DNA from: Cohnella xylanilytica
Lineage (GTDB): Bacteria; Bacillota; Bacilli; Paenibacillales; Paenibacillaceae
Direction of reading: 5' to 3'
Length of the DNA: 64,000 nt
Assembly (NCBI RefSeq): GCF_014212175.1
Contig: NZ_JACJVR010000004.1
Coordinates: forward strand, 43,518 to 107,517
In this document: in pieces, positions 40,756 to 50,131 of the stretch
Numbering within the stretch: the stretch's first letter is position 1
Layout: each line of letters starts with the position of its first letter
Notes under the pieces: model-generated
The model's database searches: none
Told to the model about the DNA's origin: nothing
What the model saw: the letters and a program-made list of their open reading frames with translations, nothing else
Program-made: the position numbers and the translations under genes

Positions 40756-42204
40756 TTACTTCAGGGATTCTTGGCCGACCAACGGCAGCGACCCTCCGCC
40801 GCTGTGCGAATCCTCGCGGAAGACGGATCCGAACGAATCGACGACTTCCGGATTGCGCCGTTTGATCCCGCTCAGGTACAGGTACCCGCCGATGATCCAG
40901 GCGATGAGAATGTACGGCGCGAGATTGTTAGGGAAGTCCGGAACCGGGTACAGACTGGAGTAAAGGGGGAGCAGGAGCAGAAGCATGCCGATGATCGGGA
41001 AGATCAGATGCTTCCATGGCGAGAACTCGCTCCTATGCTGCTTCAGATAGTAGCGGGGCAGCGCGAAGGTTACGATGCCGTATACGACGATCAGCCCGAG
41101 CGCCATAATGCTGCCCAGCAGGCCCCATACCGCCCAGCCGTCCTTCCAGAGTCCCACGCCGAGACCGAGGACCGCCGACAGGATCAGGTCGAATACGATT
41201 GCGTTGACCGGCGCGCCCTTCGAATTTGTCTTGCCAAGCGAGCGAGGCAGAATGCCTTCGCGCCCCAATGAGAAAATATTGCGTACGACCGAGGTTTGGC
41301 CGGCCACGGCATTGGCGAACACGCTGTTCAAGGCAGTCAGCGTGATGATCCATGCGAATTTGTCGCCCCAGAGCGAGCGGGCAATCGTATCGAACGGCGC
41401 ATCATTGTTGGCAACGGCCGCCGGGTCGTTGAAGAAAATACTGACGACGTACGCGCCCAGCACGTAGAAGATGCCGATCATAATAACGGAGAGGATAATG
41501 GCGCGCGGTACCGTCCGACGGGCATCCTTCACCTCTTCTCCCAGGTTGGCGGCGGCCTCGAAGCCGGTGAAGGACAGAATGCCGAATACCATAGCCAAAC
41601 CTACGGAGGAGAAGCCTCCCGAAGCGTTGGCGGGATTGAACGGCGCGAGCGAGGGCTCGGTGCCGCCGATGAAGACGCTAACGATAGCCGCGAGCACGAT
41701 GGCAAGCTCCAGTACGAGAAAAATAATGGTCGTAATCGTCGAATGATTGACACCGAACATGGATAGCACGCTGACGACGATGGCGATCAGGATAAAGAAG
41801 GGAATCCAGGAGACGTGCACGTCGAACTGCCGTTCCAGGAATTCGGACAGCATCTCGCCGAAGCCTGCGTATGTTATAGGCGAGATCATCGCATAAGCGA
41901 GCAGCAAGGTCCAGCCTGCCATGAAGCCAGTCTTCGGACCGACGCCATGCGAGGCGAACGTGAAGGCGAAGCCTGCTCCATTGACTTTTTTAGAAAACTG
42001 AATTACGCTATTGGCGATAAAAAGGATGGCAATCAGGGAGATCAGGAACGAGAGAGGGAATGCGGCACCGGCCGCTTTGGCCGCGGGCGGCATGTTAAAA
42101 AAGATGCTGACGGCTGGCCCCATAAACGCTGCGGATACGGCAAGGGCACCCCAGAACGTGACGCTGTTTTTCTTTAACAAGTTGGTCTTTTGCGGATTTT
42201 CCAT
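40756..42204 (-). CDS. APC family amino acid permease (FrlA-like)
   Basis: This 482-residue protein has about 12 membrane helices in the APC order, starting LKKNSVTFWGALAVSAAFMGPAVSIFF and with GFGEMLSEFLE and FEAAANLGEEVKDARRTVPRAI, the consensus APC loop between helices 6 and 7. In E. coli the fructoselysine permease FrlA belongs to this family. ATG 42204 has GAGGAGG before it. It lies behind the PfkB kinase in the same direction (78 bases apart), so uptake and phosphorylation of the sugar-amine are probably linked. Confidence 0.85.
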   Translation of the reverse strand: MENPQKTNLLKKNSVTFWGALAVSAAFMGPAVSIFFNMPPAAKAAGAAFPLSFLISLIAILFIANSVIQFSKKVNGAGFAFTFASHGVGPKTGFMAGWTLLLAYAMISPITYAGFGEMLSEFLERQFDVHVSWIPFFILIAIVVSVLSMFGVNHSTITTIIFLVLELAIVLAAIVSVFIGGTEPSLAPFNPANASGGFSSVGLAMVFGILSFTGFEAAANLGEEVKDARRTVPRAIILSVIMIGIFYVLGAYVVSIFFNDPAAVANNDAPFDTIARSLWGDKFAWIITLTALNSVFANAVAGQTSVVRNIFSLGREGILPRSLGKTNSKGAPVNAIVFDLILSAVLGLGVGLWKDGWAVWGLLGSIMALGLIVVYGIVTFALPRYYLKQHRSEFSPWKHLIFPIIGMLLLLLPLYSSLYPVPDFPNNLAPYILIAWIIGGYLYLSGIKRRNPEVVDSFGSVFREDSHSGGGSLPLVGQESLK

Positions 42205-42282
42205 GTGAAGCCTCCTCATTCGTCTGTTCGGCCAGGACTTCGGCTGCCGGTGGCACGGCAACCGGGGTCCTGTTGCCGTCTA

Positions 42283-43095
42283 TCACCAAGCTCCGAATCG
42301 GCTGCAAGCTTCGGCCGCCCATATACTGCCGGACAGCAGATGGTCCTCGATGGTTCTCCCGCTTCGCTTCAGGGAATCGAGAAAGCCCGATATGAACGCA
42401 TCTCCGGCTCCCAGCGGATCGACGACCTCCGATGCGGACAGCAACGACGCCTGACTCACCTCCTTCTCGTCCCAGAACGCCGTGACGCCTCGCGCTCCTC
42501 TGGTGACGATGACATGCTTCGCGCCGAAGGTTGCGATATCGGCGGCTAAGCGACGAACTTCGTCGTCGGAAGCGGCGGATCCCCCAGATACGAACACATA
42601 CGCAAGATGAGGCAGGATGCGCTCCCAGTACGCTCGGTCATGCTTGGCGTAGAAGGTGCTGATATCGCAGGAGAGCGGCTTGGACAGCGTTGCGAGTTGG
42701 TCCAGCAGTTCGATGGCCCCTCCCGTCAGCGAGAGATGGATCAACGTCGCATGCTCGCGCAGATACTCAAGCGTCTCGCCATCCAGGCTGACGTGCGAGC
42801 TGACGCCGTACTCCTCGCTGCGGATCACGTACTCGCCGTCGCCGACAAGCTCAATTTCCGTGATCCCCGTGGTTCCTTCTTTCCTCGCGATAAACTTCGT
42901 ATTCATGCCCAACTTCTGAAGATCCGAGATCAAGGCTGTCCCCCGGTCGTCGGTGCCGACCGTTCCGATGTAGACGGCGGGCTGACCGTGCTTCTGCAGA
43001 TTGGCTACGACATTAACGACATTGCCTCCGGCGAAGGACTTGTCGATGGGCGGCAGATAGTGGTCGATACAATTGTCGCCGATTCCGATAATCAT
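42283..43095 (-). CDS. frlD: PfkB family sugar-amine kinase (FrlD-like)
   Basis: This 270-residue ribokinase-fold protein starts MIIGIGDNCIDHYLPP and shows AGGNVVNVVANLQKHG and the catalytic DPLGAGDAFISGF motif with its aspartate. FrlD phosphorylates fructoselysine at O-6 before the deglycase acts. It is short for the family (often 270-320), as FrlD is. AGGAGG precedes ATG 43095. A LacI-type operator sits at 43140-43153 upstream and the APC permease follows it. Confidence 0.8.
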   Translation of the reverse strand: MIIGIGDNCIDHYLPPIDKSFAGGNVVNVVANLQKHGQPAVYIGTVGTDDRGTALISDLQKLGMNTKFIARKEGTTGITEIELVGDGEYVIRSEEYGVSSHVSLDGETLEYLREHATLIHLSLTGGAIELLDQLATLSKPLSCDISTFYAKHDRAYWERILPHLAYVFVSGGSAASDDEVRRLAADIATFGAKHVIVTRGARGVTAFWDEKEVSQASLLSASEVVDPLGAGDAFISGFLDSLKRSGRTIEDHLLSGSIWAAEACSRFGAW

Positions 43096-43139
43096 GAGTC
43101 TCTACCTCCTGCGAGTCATTCTTTGAATTGTTCGAAAAC

Positions 43140-43153
43140 TGAGACCGCTCTCA
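43140..43153. promoter_or_regulatory. LacI-type operator before the kinase/permease operon
   Basis: TGAGA-CCGC-TCTCA is a 14-bp palindrome with the central CG of LacI-family operators. A copy with a single change is at 44244-44257, upstream of the lacI-type gene itself. Confidence 0.7.
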
Positions 43154-43220
43154 AATTTGGGTGAGGCGGGCCGCTCGAACGGCCTTTCATTGCATTGTGG
43201 ATCGCGCGGCGTTGCATTCG

Positions 43221-44201
43221 TCAAGGCTTGAGCGCACGGACTGAGCCTCTCAGCTTCAGCAGGCTTGAAAGCCGTATATGCCGCTCTCCCTCGAGAGATC
43301 CGTTGATGCGACTCATCAGCAGGCTCGCCGCCGTCTCGCCGATCTCGTAGACAGGCTGCTCGATCGTCGAGATGGCAGGCTCCAGCAGCGACATCCAAGG
43401 CTCGTCGTCGTAAGTGACGAGGCCCATCTCGTCGCCAAGATGGATGCCGAGCTTGCGTGCGGCGATGACGACCGCCGTGCAGATGACGGCGTCGCCGGCG
43501 ATGACGGCATCCGGCTTCGCCTCGCTGAGATAGTCAGCGATCGCAGGGACGATGTCGTCTAGCAGATGAGATGCCATGACATGCCTATCTATGAGTAAGC
43601 CGCGCTCGGCTGCGGCCTCGCTGGCGCCGGCAATACGTTCGTGCGTCGTCGAGATATGCGGCAGGTTGAGAAGAAGGGACAGCCTCCGGTATCCCGCATC
43701 GATCAGCGCGGCGGTCGCCCGATAGGCAGAATCGTAGTTATCGGTCGTGACCCAGCCGTCTCCGGCCATCTCATTAGCTGGCATCCGGTCGACCGAGACG
43801 ACCGGCACGGTACTCTCCGTCAAGCCTTTAAGTCCGTCCGACGGCGCAACCACGATGCCTTCAACCTGCTCGGACAGCATGTCCTGCAGCAGGAGAAGCT
43901 CCTGTTCCGCATTCTCCCCGCTGATGCCAAGGGTGACCGTGTAGCCGGCGTTATGGCACACCCGCTCGACGCCCCGATAGAGTCTGGCGAAGTACGCATT
44001 CTCAATATCCGGTAGGATAACGCCGATCTTGAAACTCCGTCTGCTGGCCAGGCTCTTGGCCAGCTTGTTCGGCTTGTAGCCGAGCTCTTCCGCCGCCTGC
44101 AGCACCCTGGCCCTGGCCTTGGACCGGCTGCCCGAATAGCCTCCCAGAATACGCGCCGCGGTCGCCCGCGATACACCGGCTCGCACCGCTACGCTCTCCA
44201 A
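43221..44201 (-). CDS. LacI family transcriptional regulator
   Basis: This regulator has the LacI helix-turn-helix (ESVAVRAGVSRATAARILGGYSG) with a hinge near 60, then a periplasmic-binding-type effector domain (FKIGVILPDIENAYFARLYRGVERV ... LVTYDDEPWMSLLEPAISTIEQPVYEIG). The first recognised start is a TTG at 44201, but the family usually has four or five residues before this point; an in-frame ATC at 44213 stands behind a seven-G ribosome binding site. Operators at 43140 and 44244 flank the gene, so it likely controls itself and the kinase operon. Confidence 0.85.
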   Translation of the reverse strand: MESVAVRAGVSRATAARILGGYSGSRSKARARVLQAAEELGYKPNKLAKSLASRRSFKIGVILPDIENAYFARLYRGVERVCHNAGYTVTLGISGENAEQELLLLQDMLSEQVEGIVVAPSDGLKGLTESTVPVVSVDRMPANEMAGDGWVTTDNYDSAYRATAALIDAGYRRLSLLLNLPHISTTHERIAGASEAAAERGLLIDRHVMASHLLDDIVPAIADYLSEAKPDAVIAGDAVICTAVVIAARKLGIHLGDEMGLVTYDDEPWMSLLEPAISTIEQPVYEIGETAASLLMSRINGSLEGERHIRLSSLLKLRGSVRALKP

Positions 44202-44243
44202 CGTGATCTTGATATTCGTCCCCCCCTTTGGGCCGTCTCGGTT

Positions 44244-44257
44244 TAAGACCGCTCTCA
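44244..44257. promoter_or_regulatory. LacI-type operator upstream of the lacI-type gene
   Basis: TAAGA-CCGC-TCTCA differs by one base from the operator at 43140-43153. It lies 43 bases before the TTG start and fits autoregulation. Confidence 0.65.
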
Positions 44258-44316
44258 GTTTTGAGTTGCCTTGATCATAAGACAGATTTTCGACGATGTC
44301 AAAAAGTTTTTTTTCG

Positions 44317-44330
44317 TGAAAACGATTGCA
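44317..44330. promoter_or_regulatory. Candidate cre (CcpA) site upstream of the phosphofructokinase operon
   Basis: TGAAAACGATTGCA matches the Bacillus cre consensus TGWAANCGNTNWCA in 13 of 14 positions. It lies upstream of the GntR-type operators of the phosphofructokinase gene, so glucose repression of this operon is plausible. Confidence 0.6.
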
Positions 44331-44381
44331 ATGTAATGTTATCTAACATGGTCGATTTTTGAGAATGATCCATTGCTTTAT

Positions 44382-45425
<1,044 letters not shown>

Positions 45426-45429
45426 GCGA

Positions 45430-46254
45430 TTGAGAAACGCGAGCTTATCCATTACACTAGGGGGGATAGAACTGTCAACCAAGGAGGCGGTAGGCATCAA
45501 AGAGCATCCGAAGCTCGTACCGGGCAGCCCAATGCCCCTCTATTATCAGTTAAAGCAGCTGATCATGGAGAAGCTAAAGGAGCTGCCGCCGCTGTCGCCG
45601 ATCCCTTCCGAACGGGAGCTGTGCGACACGTTCGGCGTGAGCCGGCCTACTGTCCGGCGGGCGCTGGAGGAGCTGGAGAACGACGGAGAGCTCGTCCGGC
45701 TGCCCGGCAAGGGCACCTTTGTAGCGGAGAAAAAATATGTAGACCACGCTATGCAGTGGTCGATCGGCTTTTATGAGGATGCCAGCATGCAGAACAAGGC
45801 GCCGACGACCAAGGTGCTGCAACAGACGATCGTCCCGGCGACGGCGGAGATCGCCAAGCGGCTAGCGGTTCAGCAGGATTCCGAAGTGTTCGTCCTGGAG
45901 CGTCTGCGGTTCGTGGACGGCGAGCCGATCTGCCTCGTCACCTCTTATCTTCCTTATGCCTTGTGCACCGATCTGCCCAAGGCGAACTTCGCCGAGCAAT
46001 CGTTGTATGCCTTCCTTAAGGAATATGGCATCGCGATCCACAGGGCGAAGCGCTCGATTGAGGTCAAGCAGGCGAACGTCACCGAAGCCGCTTATCTAAG
46101 CATCGAGAAGGACAGTCCGATCGTCCTGTTCCAGAGCCTGGGCTTTATGAAGGACGGCACGCCGTTCGAATACGTGCGTTCCCGGTATCCGGCGTATAAG
46201 GCCCGGTTCGAGAACGAGGTGTTCCAGCCCGCCGTGGAGTCCGAACTGCCCTGA
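45430..46254 (+). CDS. GntR family (HutC subgroup) transcriptional regulator
   Basis: The protein has an N-terminal winged helix (PLYYQLKQLIMEKLKEL, SERELCDTFGVSRPTVRRALEELENDGELVRLPGKGTFVA) and a UTRA ligand-binding domain (VFVLERLRFVDGEPICLVTSYLP). Relatives include FrlR of the fructoselysine system. It starts 4 bases after the phosphofructokinase stop. The first permitted start is a TTG at 45430 without a ribosome binding site, while a CTG at 45472 or an ATC at 45496 have strong sites, so the start is uncertain. It probably binds the six TTACC-N3-GGTAA operators. Confidence 0.85.
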   Translation: MRNASLSITLGGIELSTKEAVGIKEHPKLVPGSPMPLYYQLKQLIMEKLKELPPLSPIPSERELCDTFGVSRPTVRRALEELENDGELVRLPGKGTFVAEKKYVDHAMQWSIGFYEDASMQNKAPTTKVLQQTIVPATAEIAKRLAVQQDSEVFVLERLRFVDGEPICLVTSYLPYALCTDLPKANFAEQSLYAFLKEYGIAIHRAKRSIEVKQANVTEAAYLSIEKDSPIVLFQSLGFMKDGTPFEYVRSRYPAYKARFENEVFQPAVESELP

Positions 46255-46388
46255 ATGCGGGATATGGACAAATGTTATCCGCACACGGATGCCCACCGGT
46301 AGAGACGCGCTTGCGCGCCGTCGCCGGAGGGCATTTTTGCGTGCCCCTATCGCATTGCCTAGGTTGATTGTTCACTGACACTCGCTCT

Positions 46389-46487
46389 GACGAGTTAACC
46401 CGGGCTCACATGGGCGCGGGCATAGAGATGTTTCTGGAAGATGACTCCAAGTGCCTTGAGCTATTGGAGATAAAAATAAAATGTTGA
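46389..46487 (+). pseudogene. Relic of a TPR gene (C-terminal end only)
   Basis: From 46389 the plus strand reads DELTRAHMGAGIEMFLEDD, then SKCLELLEIKIKC and a stop. This lines up with the C-terminus of the intact TPR protein at 13923-14345 (DELTRAYMGAGIAIFMEDD, then PKYLEFLETRIAI). The upstream part is absent. It is a decayed fragment of a paralogue. The rest of 46255-46594 shows no gene. Confidence 0.75.
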
Positions 46488-46594
46488 AGCTGCGCTGTCA
46501 TTGGTTGATGGGATAACGGCCAGCTTCACTAATCGAAAAAGTGGTAAGCGGTAAAGTCATTCGCATGACATGTATGTAAAGTAGAACGCGAATT

Positions 46595-47794
46595 TCAATA
46601 TCCGTTCATAGACTCTGCAGAAATCTTCCCGCACTCGTTGAATAGCGCAAATCTTTGGAAACAACTGTTCAAGGCTGTTTGCAATTGCGTTGTTTGCTTC
46701 ACACCGTTCTCGTACCAGATGTTTTTAACGACGAGCGTTCCCGTTTTTCGCTCCACGATTATCTCGGCTCGTCCGATGAAGCTCTCTCCATATAATAGAG
46801 GCAGCACGTAATAGCCGAATTTCCGTTTGCTTGCAGGCGTGTAAATCTCCCAGGTGTAATCGAAGCCAAACAAGTCGTTGATCAGTTTCCGGTCCCATAT
46901 GAAATTATCCAGAGGGGCAATAAGCTCGCAACGCCATTTCGGCTCCTGATTTTGCAGAACGGCTTCCATAAGCGGTAAATCCTCCGCGAGGCAGTACAGC
47001 ATATCCTTTATTTGTTCCACGGCAACGGCAACAATGCGAGCTTCGTGCAATAGCTGGCGGAAAACCTCGTTGCGCTGCGCTGCCTTCAACCCCCATATAT
47101 TCAGCCATGCATCCGACGCACGATTCCATAAGAGACCGACAGAGCCGATTCGACGCAGTACCCGCCACTTATGATGCTCAAGCTCATCCTCCAGCGGCTC
47201 TGCTGCATTCAGAAGATCTGGCTGTATGTGCTTCTCGGCTATGTCGTAGTATTTACGCGTTCCTTTTTTATGATGGATAATCAACTCGCCCGTCGAATAC
47301 ATCTGTTCCAGCACCGATCGAGATGAATTGGTTCCCCCGCTCCAGTGGATGGCCGAATGCCAAGAGAAATTTCCCTCCAATTTAAAATCATCCGAACTTA
47401 GCGCACCGTGATTTTGAATATGAGTCCGCACTTGCGCTGTCAACGCTTCCATGTCTGGATAGCGTTCAGCATGTCTTCGGGCCGCTTGCCTGTATCGCTC
47501 GAAATACGGCCAGTCCTCGACAGGGATAATGGCCAGGTTCTTGTCGGGATAATCGACCAGTCTTCTATCCTCATACAGCAGCTCGGCGAGCATTCCCTTG
47601 GTAAATCCCTGTATTCGCGACTGCAGCACCAATTCGGCGTTTTTCCCGCAGACGTCGATGGGGTCGTATTGAATGCAGCCGACCTGCCGAACAAAGTCCA
47701 ATACGCCCTGCTTCTCACTGAATTTATATTCGCCCACAAGTCCATGCTTCAACAACAGAAATTGCCTTGCCTGGCGGTTCGTTAATTGGATCAT
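46595..47794 (-). CDS. YcaQ/AlkX-like DNA glycosylase (winged-helix HTH_42 family)
   Basis: This 399-residue protein carries the family's N-terminal MIQLTNRQARQFLLLKHGL and QVGCIQYDPIDVCGKNAELVLQSR, with a QYD triad position that matches the Q-x-D catalytic motif of E. coli YcaQ/AlkX. These enzymes unhook interstrand crosslinks and alkylated bases in DNA. ATG 47794 is chosen because AGGTG fits it; longer starts at 47812 and 47839 exist. It is monocistronic, with the sigma factor gene 51 bases upstream in the same direction. Confidence 0.83.
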   Translation of the reverse strand: MIQLTNRQARQFLLLKHGLVGEYKFSEKQGVLDFVRQVGCIQYDPIDVCGKNAELVLQSRIQGFTKGMLAELLYEDRRLVDYPDKNLAIIPVEDWPYFERYRQAARRHAERYPDMEALTAQVRTHIQNHGALSSDDFKLEGNFSWHSAIHWSGGTNSSRSVLEQMYSTGELIIHHKKGTRKYYDIAEKHIQPDLLNAAEPLEDELEHHKWRVLRRIGSVGLLWNRASDAWLNIWGLKAAQRNEVFRQLLHEARIVAVAVEQIKDMLYCLAEDLPLMEAVLQNQEPKWRCELIAPLDNFIWDRKLINDLFGFDYTWEIYTPASKRKFGYYVLPLLYGESFIGRAEIIVERKTGTLVVKNIWYENGVKQTTQLQTALNSCFQRFALFNECGKISAESMNGY

Positions 47795-47845
47795 CTTCAC
47801 ACCTGCCTTCATTCGCGTCTCTTTTATCATATAGAGCATCTGCTC

Positions 47846-48721
47846 TTATAGATGACTCAACTTCTCCGGATTGGCGACAGTATAGATCGCTTCGATCTTC
47901 TGATCTCGATAGGCAAATGAATAAACATATTTGATTTCTCCATCCAAACGAATGAGGATTCCGGGGAGCCCATTGACCGTAAGGTACGAGAACGTAATTT
48001 TACCCGCATGCATTTTAATCACACTTTGATGCAACTTCAGCACTTGCTCGAACCCGACAACAGGCACTTGCGCCGCTCTTACTTTGCCTCCGCCGTCCGA
48101 GTAGAGCACGACATTCTCACTAACCAGTTCAAGAAGCTTCGTCGTATTCCCTTGCAGCAGCGAGTTCACAAACTCTTTAATCTTCTCCTCCGCGATCGAC
48201 ACCGACGGCGGTTGTTGGTCCGGGTCGAAATGGATGCTTTTTTTGGCGCGGTGGAAAATTTGCCGGCAATTGGCCGTGCTTTTCCCGACGATATCGGCAA
48301 TCTCTTCAAACGAATAATGAAAAATCTCCCGAAGCAGGAAAACCGCCCTTTCCGTCGCGCTCAGTTGCTGCAGAAGCAGAAGATAAGCCGTGGAAATCGA
48401 TTCGGACCGCAAATACTTATGGGACGGATCGTTGTCCGAAGCCCCTTTTTCAATAAGGGGCTCCGGAAGCCATGGACCGACGTACATCTCCCGTTTTTTG
48501 GCCGACGAGCGCAGAAGATCCAGACAACGGTTCGTTACGACTTTGTATAGAAATGCCCTTTCGTTGCGGATGGTCCCGGCGTCCGACCGCCTATCGTAGC
48601 TCAAGAAAGCGTCTTGTACGATATCTTCCGCGTCCATAACGCTGCCGAGCATTCGATAGGCTAACGAAAACAGCTCCGTTTTATAACGTTTATATAATTC
48701 CTCTGTGTTCATAGAAGACAT
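47846..48721 (-). CDS. ECF41 family RNA polymerase sigma factor with SnoaL-like C-terminus
   Basis: This 291-residue protein has sigma regions 2 and 4 (FSLAYRMLGSVMDAEDIVQDAFLSY; LSATERAVFLLREIFHYSFEEIADIVGKS), the ECF41 linker motif WLPEPL, and a SnoaL-like C-terminal domain with DGGGK and a final NPEKL, the marks of the ECF41 group. In this group the C-terminal domain itself controls activity, and there is no separate anti-sigma factor. Its start overlaps the oxidoreductase gene by 32 bases. ECF41 genes usually stand with an oxidoreductase, decarboxylase or epimerase gene, as here. ATG 48721 has AAGGAG upstream. Confidence 0.92.
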   Translation of the reverse strand: MSSMNTEELYKRYKTELFSLAYRMLGSVMDAEDIVQDAFLSYDRRSDAGTIRNERAFLYKVVTNRCLDLLRSSAKKREMYVGPWLPEPLIEKGASDNDPSHKYLRSESISTAYLLLLQQLSATERAVFLLREIFHYSFEEIADIVGKSTANCRQIFHRAKKSIHFDPDQQPPSVSIAEEKIKEFVNSLLQGNTTKLLELVSENVVLYSDGGGKVRAAQVPVVGFEQVLKLHQSVIKMHAGKITFSYLTVNGLPGILIRLDGEIKYVYSFAYRDQKIEAIYTVANPEKLSHL

Positions 48722-49997
48722 TCCTCTCCTTACCCTCAAGGGAGAGCATGTGTCGGACGGCTCTCTTGGCGCTTGCCGTCGCGGCGTCGACCAATACTTC
48801 ACCGTGCGACGCCCATTCTCCTGCTACATATAATCCTTGTATCTCCGGGACAGCGGGTCCGGGATTCTCAAGACGTTTCATATGCGCAAAGTCGTGACAA
48901 ACCGTCATTCTAGGAAGGTATTGCTTGACGACCAATTCTTCCCGCCATCCCGGCTGCATCAAATCCAGCACGCCTTCCAGTTCGCGCAAATCCTTCTCCG
49001 GATCGGCGTCTTTCCCTTGGTACTTAATGAGCGAGATGACTTGCGCGCCATCGTCGCTTAGATAAGCCGCACGCGAATAATTGCTAAACAGCACGGTCTG
49101 GTCAATCCCGTAAGCAAATTGTTGTTTGGGCTTGGGAAGTCGTTTCAAGGCCACATCCAGACAAGCCGCCGTGACCTCAATCGCTTGTTCTTTCCAGGTA
49201 TGAAGGGCGGTTTGCTTGGCGAAGGGCACCAACTCATATGCGATAGCAGGCGATGTGGCAAGGATAACATGGCGCGTATCGATTCTCGTTCCGTCTTCAC
49301 AGAGAACCTGCCGCACGGTCCCGTCACGGGTATCGATGGACGAGACTTTGATATTGGTTACCAACCGCACGCCCAGGTCGGACGCCTTCTTCCGCAATTC
49401 CTCGATCAATTCGCCCCAGCCGCGATCCAGGTACAACGCGCCTTTAAGGGCATTCTGCAGCTGTCTCAATACAGGACCGGCGGCTGGCAAATCCGGCCCG
49501 GCCACATAACTGGCGGCACGAAGCAACGAATAGAAGATATTGCGCACCATGGGATCTCGCAGATTCCCTTCGACCCATTCGCGGATGCTGATCCGGTCGA
49601 AGGGACGAGTATCCGCTTTGGAAAGCTTCATCAGACACGAAGCGAACTCCATCTTTCCTTTCCAAGACAACAGCGGGGTCGTAAACAGGGACTTCGCATC
49701 CGAAGGCAAGGCGCTTAATTTCCCTTTCCAAATGCCATAAGCGAAGGCCGAGGGTTTCTTTCCTTGCAAGGTCAATCCGAGTTCATGGAAAGTCGCGTAC
49801 GCATCTCCCTTATACAGGGAATGCGCGCCCAGATTGAAGTAAGCTCCCTTCTTCTTGTTGGAGACGGCCCGGCCGCCTAAGCGATTCTGTTTTTCAATGA
49901 CGATCGTTCGCTTCCCGGCTTTGGCGGCGTATATAGCCGCTGTCAAACCCGCAATTCCTCCGCCAACCACGACCACATCAACCTTTTGCATTTGCAT
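48690..49997 (-). CDS. FAD/NAD(P)-dependent oxidoreductase (phytoene-desaturase-like)
   Basis: This 435-residue flavoprotein starts VDVVVVGGGIAGLTAAIYAAKAGKRTIVIEKQNRLGGRA, the FAD-binding fold of the amine oxidase/phytoene desaturase group, and ends with QGLYVAGEWASHGEVLVDAATASAKRAV. It is the likely COE-type target of the ECF41 sigma factor, whose gene overlaps its end. An ECF41-type promoter lies just upstream (50030-50056). The substrate is unknown. Confidence 0.87.
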   Translation of the reverse strand: MQMQKVDVVVVGGGIAGLTAAIYAAKAGKRTIVIEKQNRLGGRAVSNKKKGAYFNLGAHSLYKGDAYATFHELGLTLQGKKPSAFAYGIWKGKLSALPSDAKSLFTTPLLSWKGKMEFASCLMKLSKADTRPFDRISIREWVEGNLRDPMVRNIFYSLLRAASYVAGPDLPAAGPVLRQLQNALKGALYLDRGWGELIEELRKKASDLGVRLVTNIKVSSIDTRDGTVRQVLCEDGTRIDTRHVILATSPAIAYELVPFAKQTALHTWKEQAIEVTAACLDVALKRLPKPKQQFAYGIDQTVLFSNYSRAAYLSDDGAQVISLIKYQGKDADPEKDLRELEGVLDLMQPGWREELVVKQYLPRMTVCHDFAHMKRLENPGPAVPEIQGLYVAGEWASHGEVLVDAATASAKRAVRHMLSLEGKERNVFYEHRGII

Positions 49998-50029
49998 CGC
50001 TCATCATCCCTTCGGAATTTTACCTGTAT

Positions 50030-50056
50030 GACGGGGAAGGGATGGGAGGTGTGACA
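50030..50056 (-). promoter_or_regulatory. ECF41-type promoter (TGTCACA-N16-CGTC)
   Basis: On the minus strand TGTCACA (50050-50056) and CGTC (50030-50033) are separated by 16 bases, and the oxidoreductase start at 49997 is 33 bases downstream. The -35 and -10 elements and spacer match the promoter pattern known for ECF41 sigma factors, implying that the sigma factor drives its own operon. Confidence 0.85.
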
Positions 50057-50102
50057 GATACGCAAAAAAAAGGTTTAAGGGAAATTTCCTGGAGTACACT
50101 TA

Positions 50103-50127
50103 GAGGACACCCGGAATGGGTGCCCTC
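50103..50127 (-). terminator. Hairpin after the arabinofuranosidase gene
   Basis: GAGGACACCC (50103-50112) pairs with GGGTGCCCTC (50118-50127) with one mismatch, just downstream of the stop at 50132. The T-run is weak. Confidence 0.6.
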
Positions 50128-50131
50128 GATC

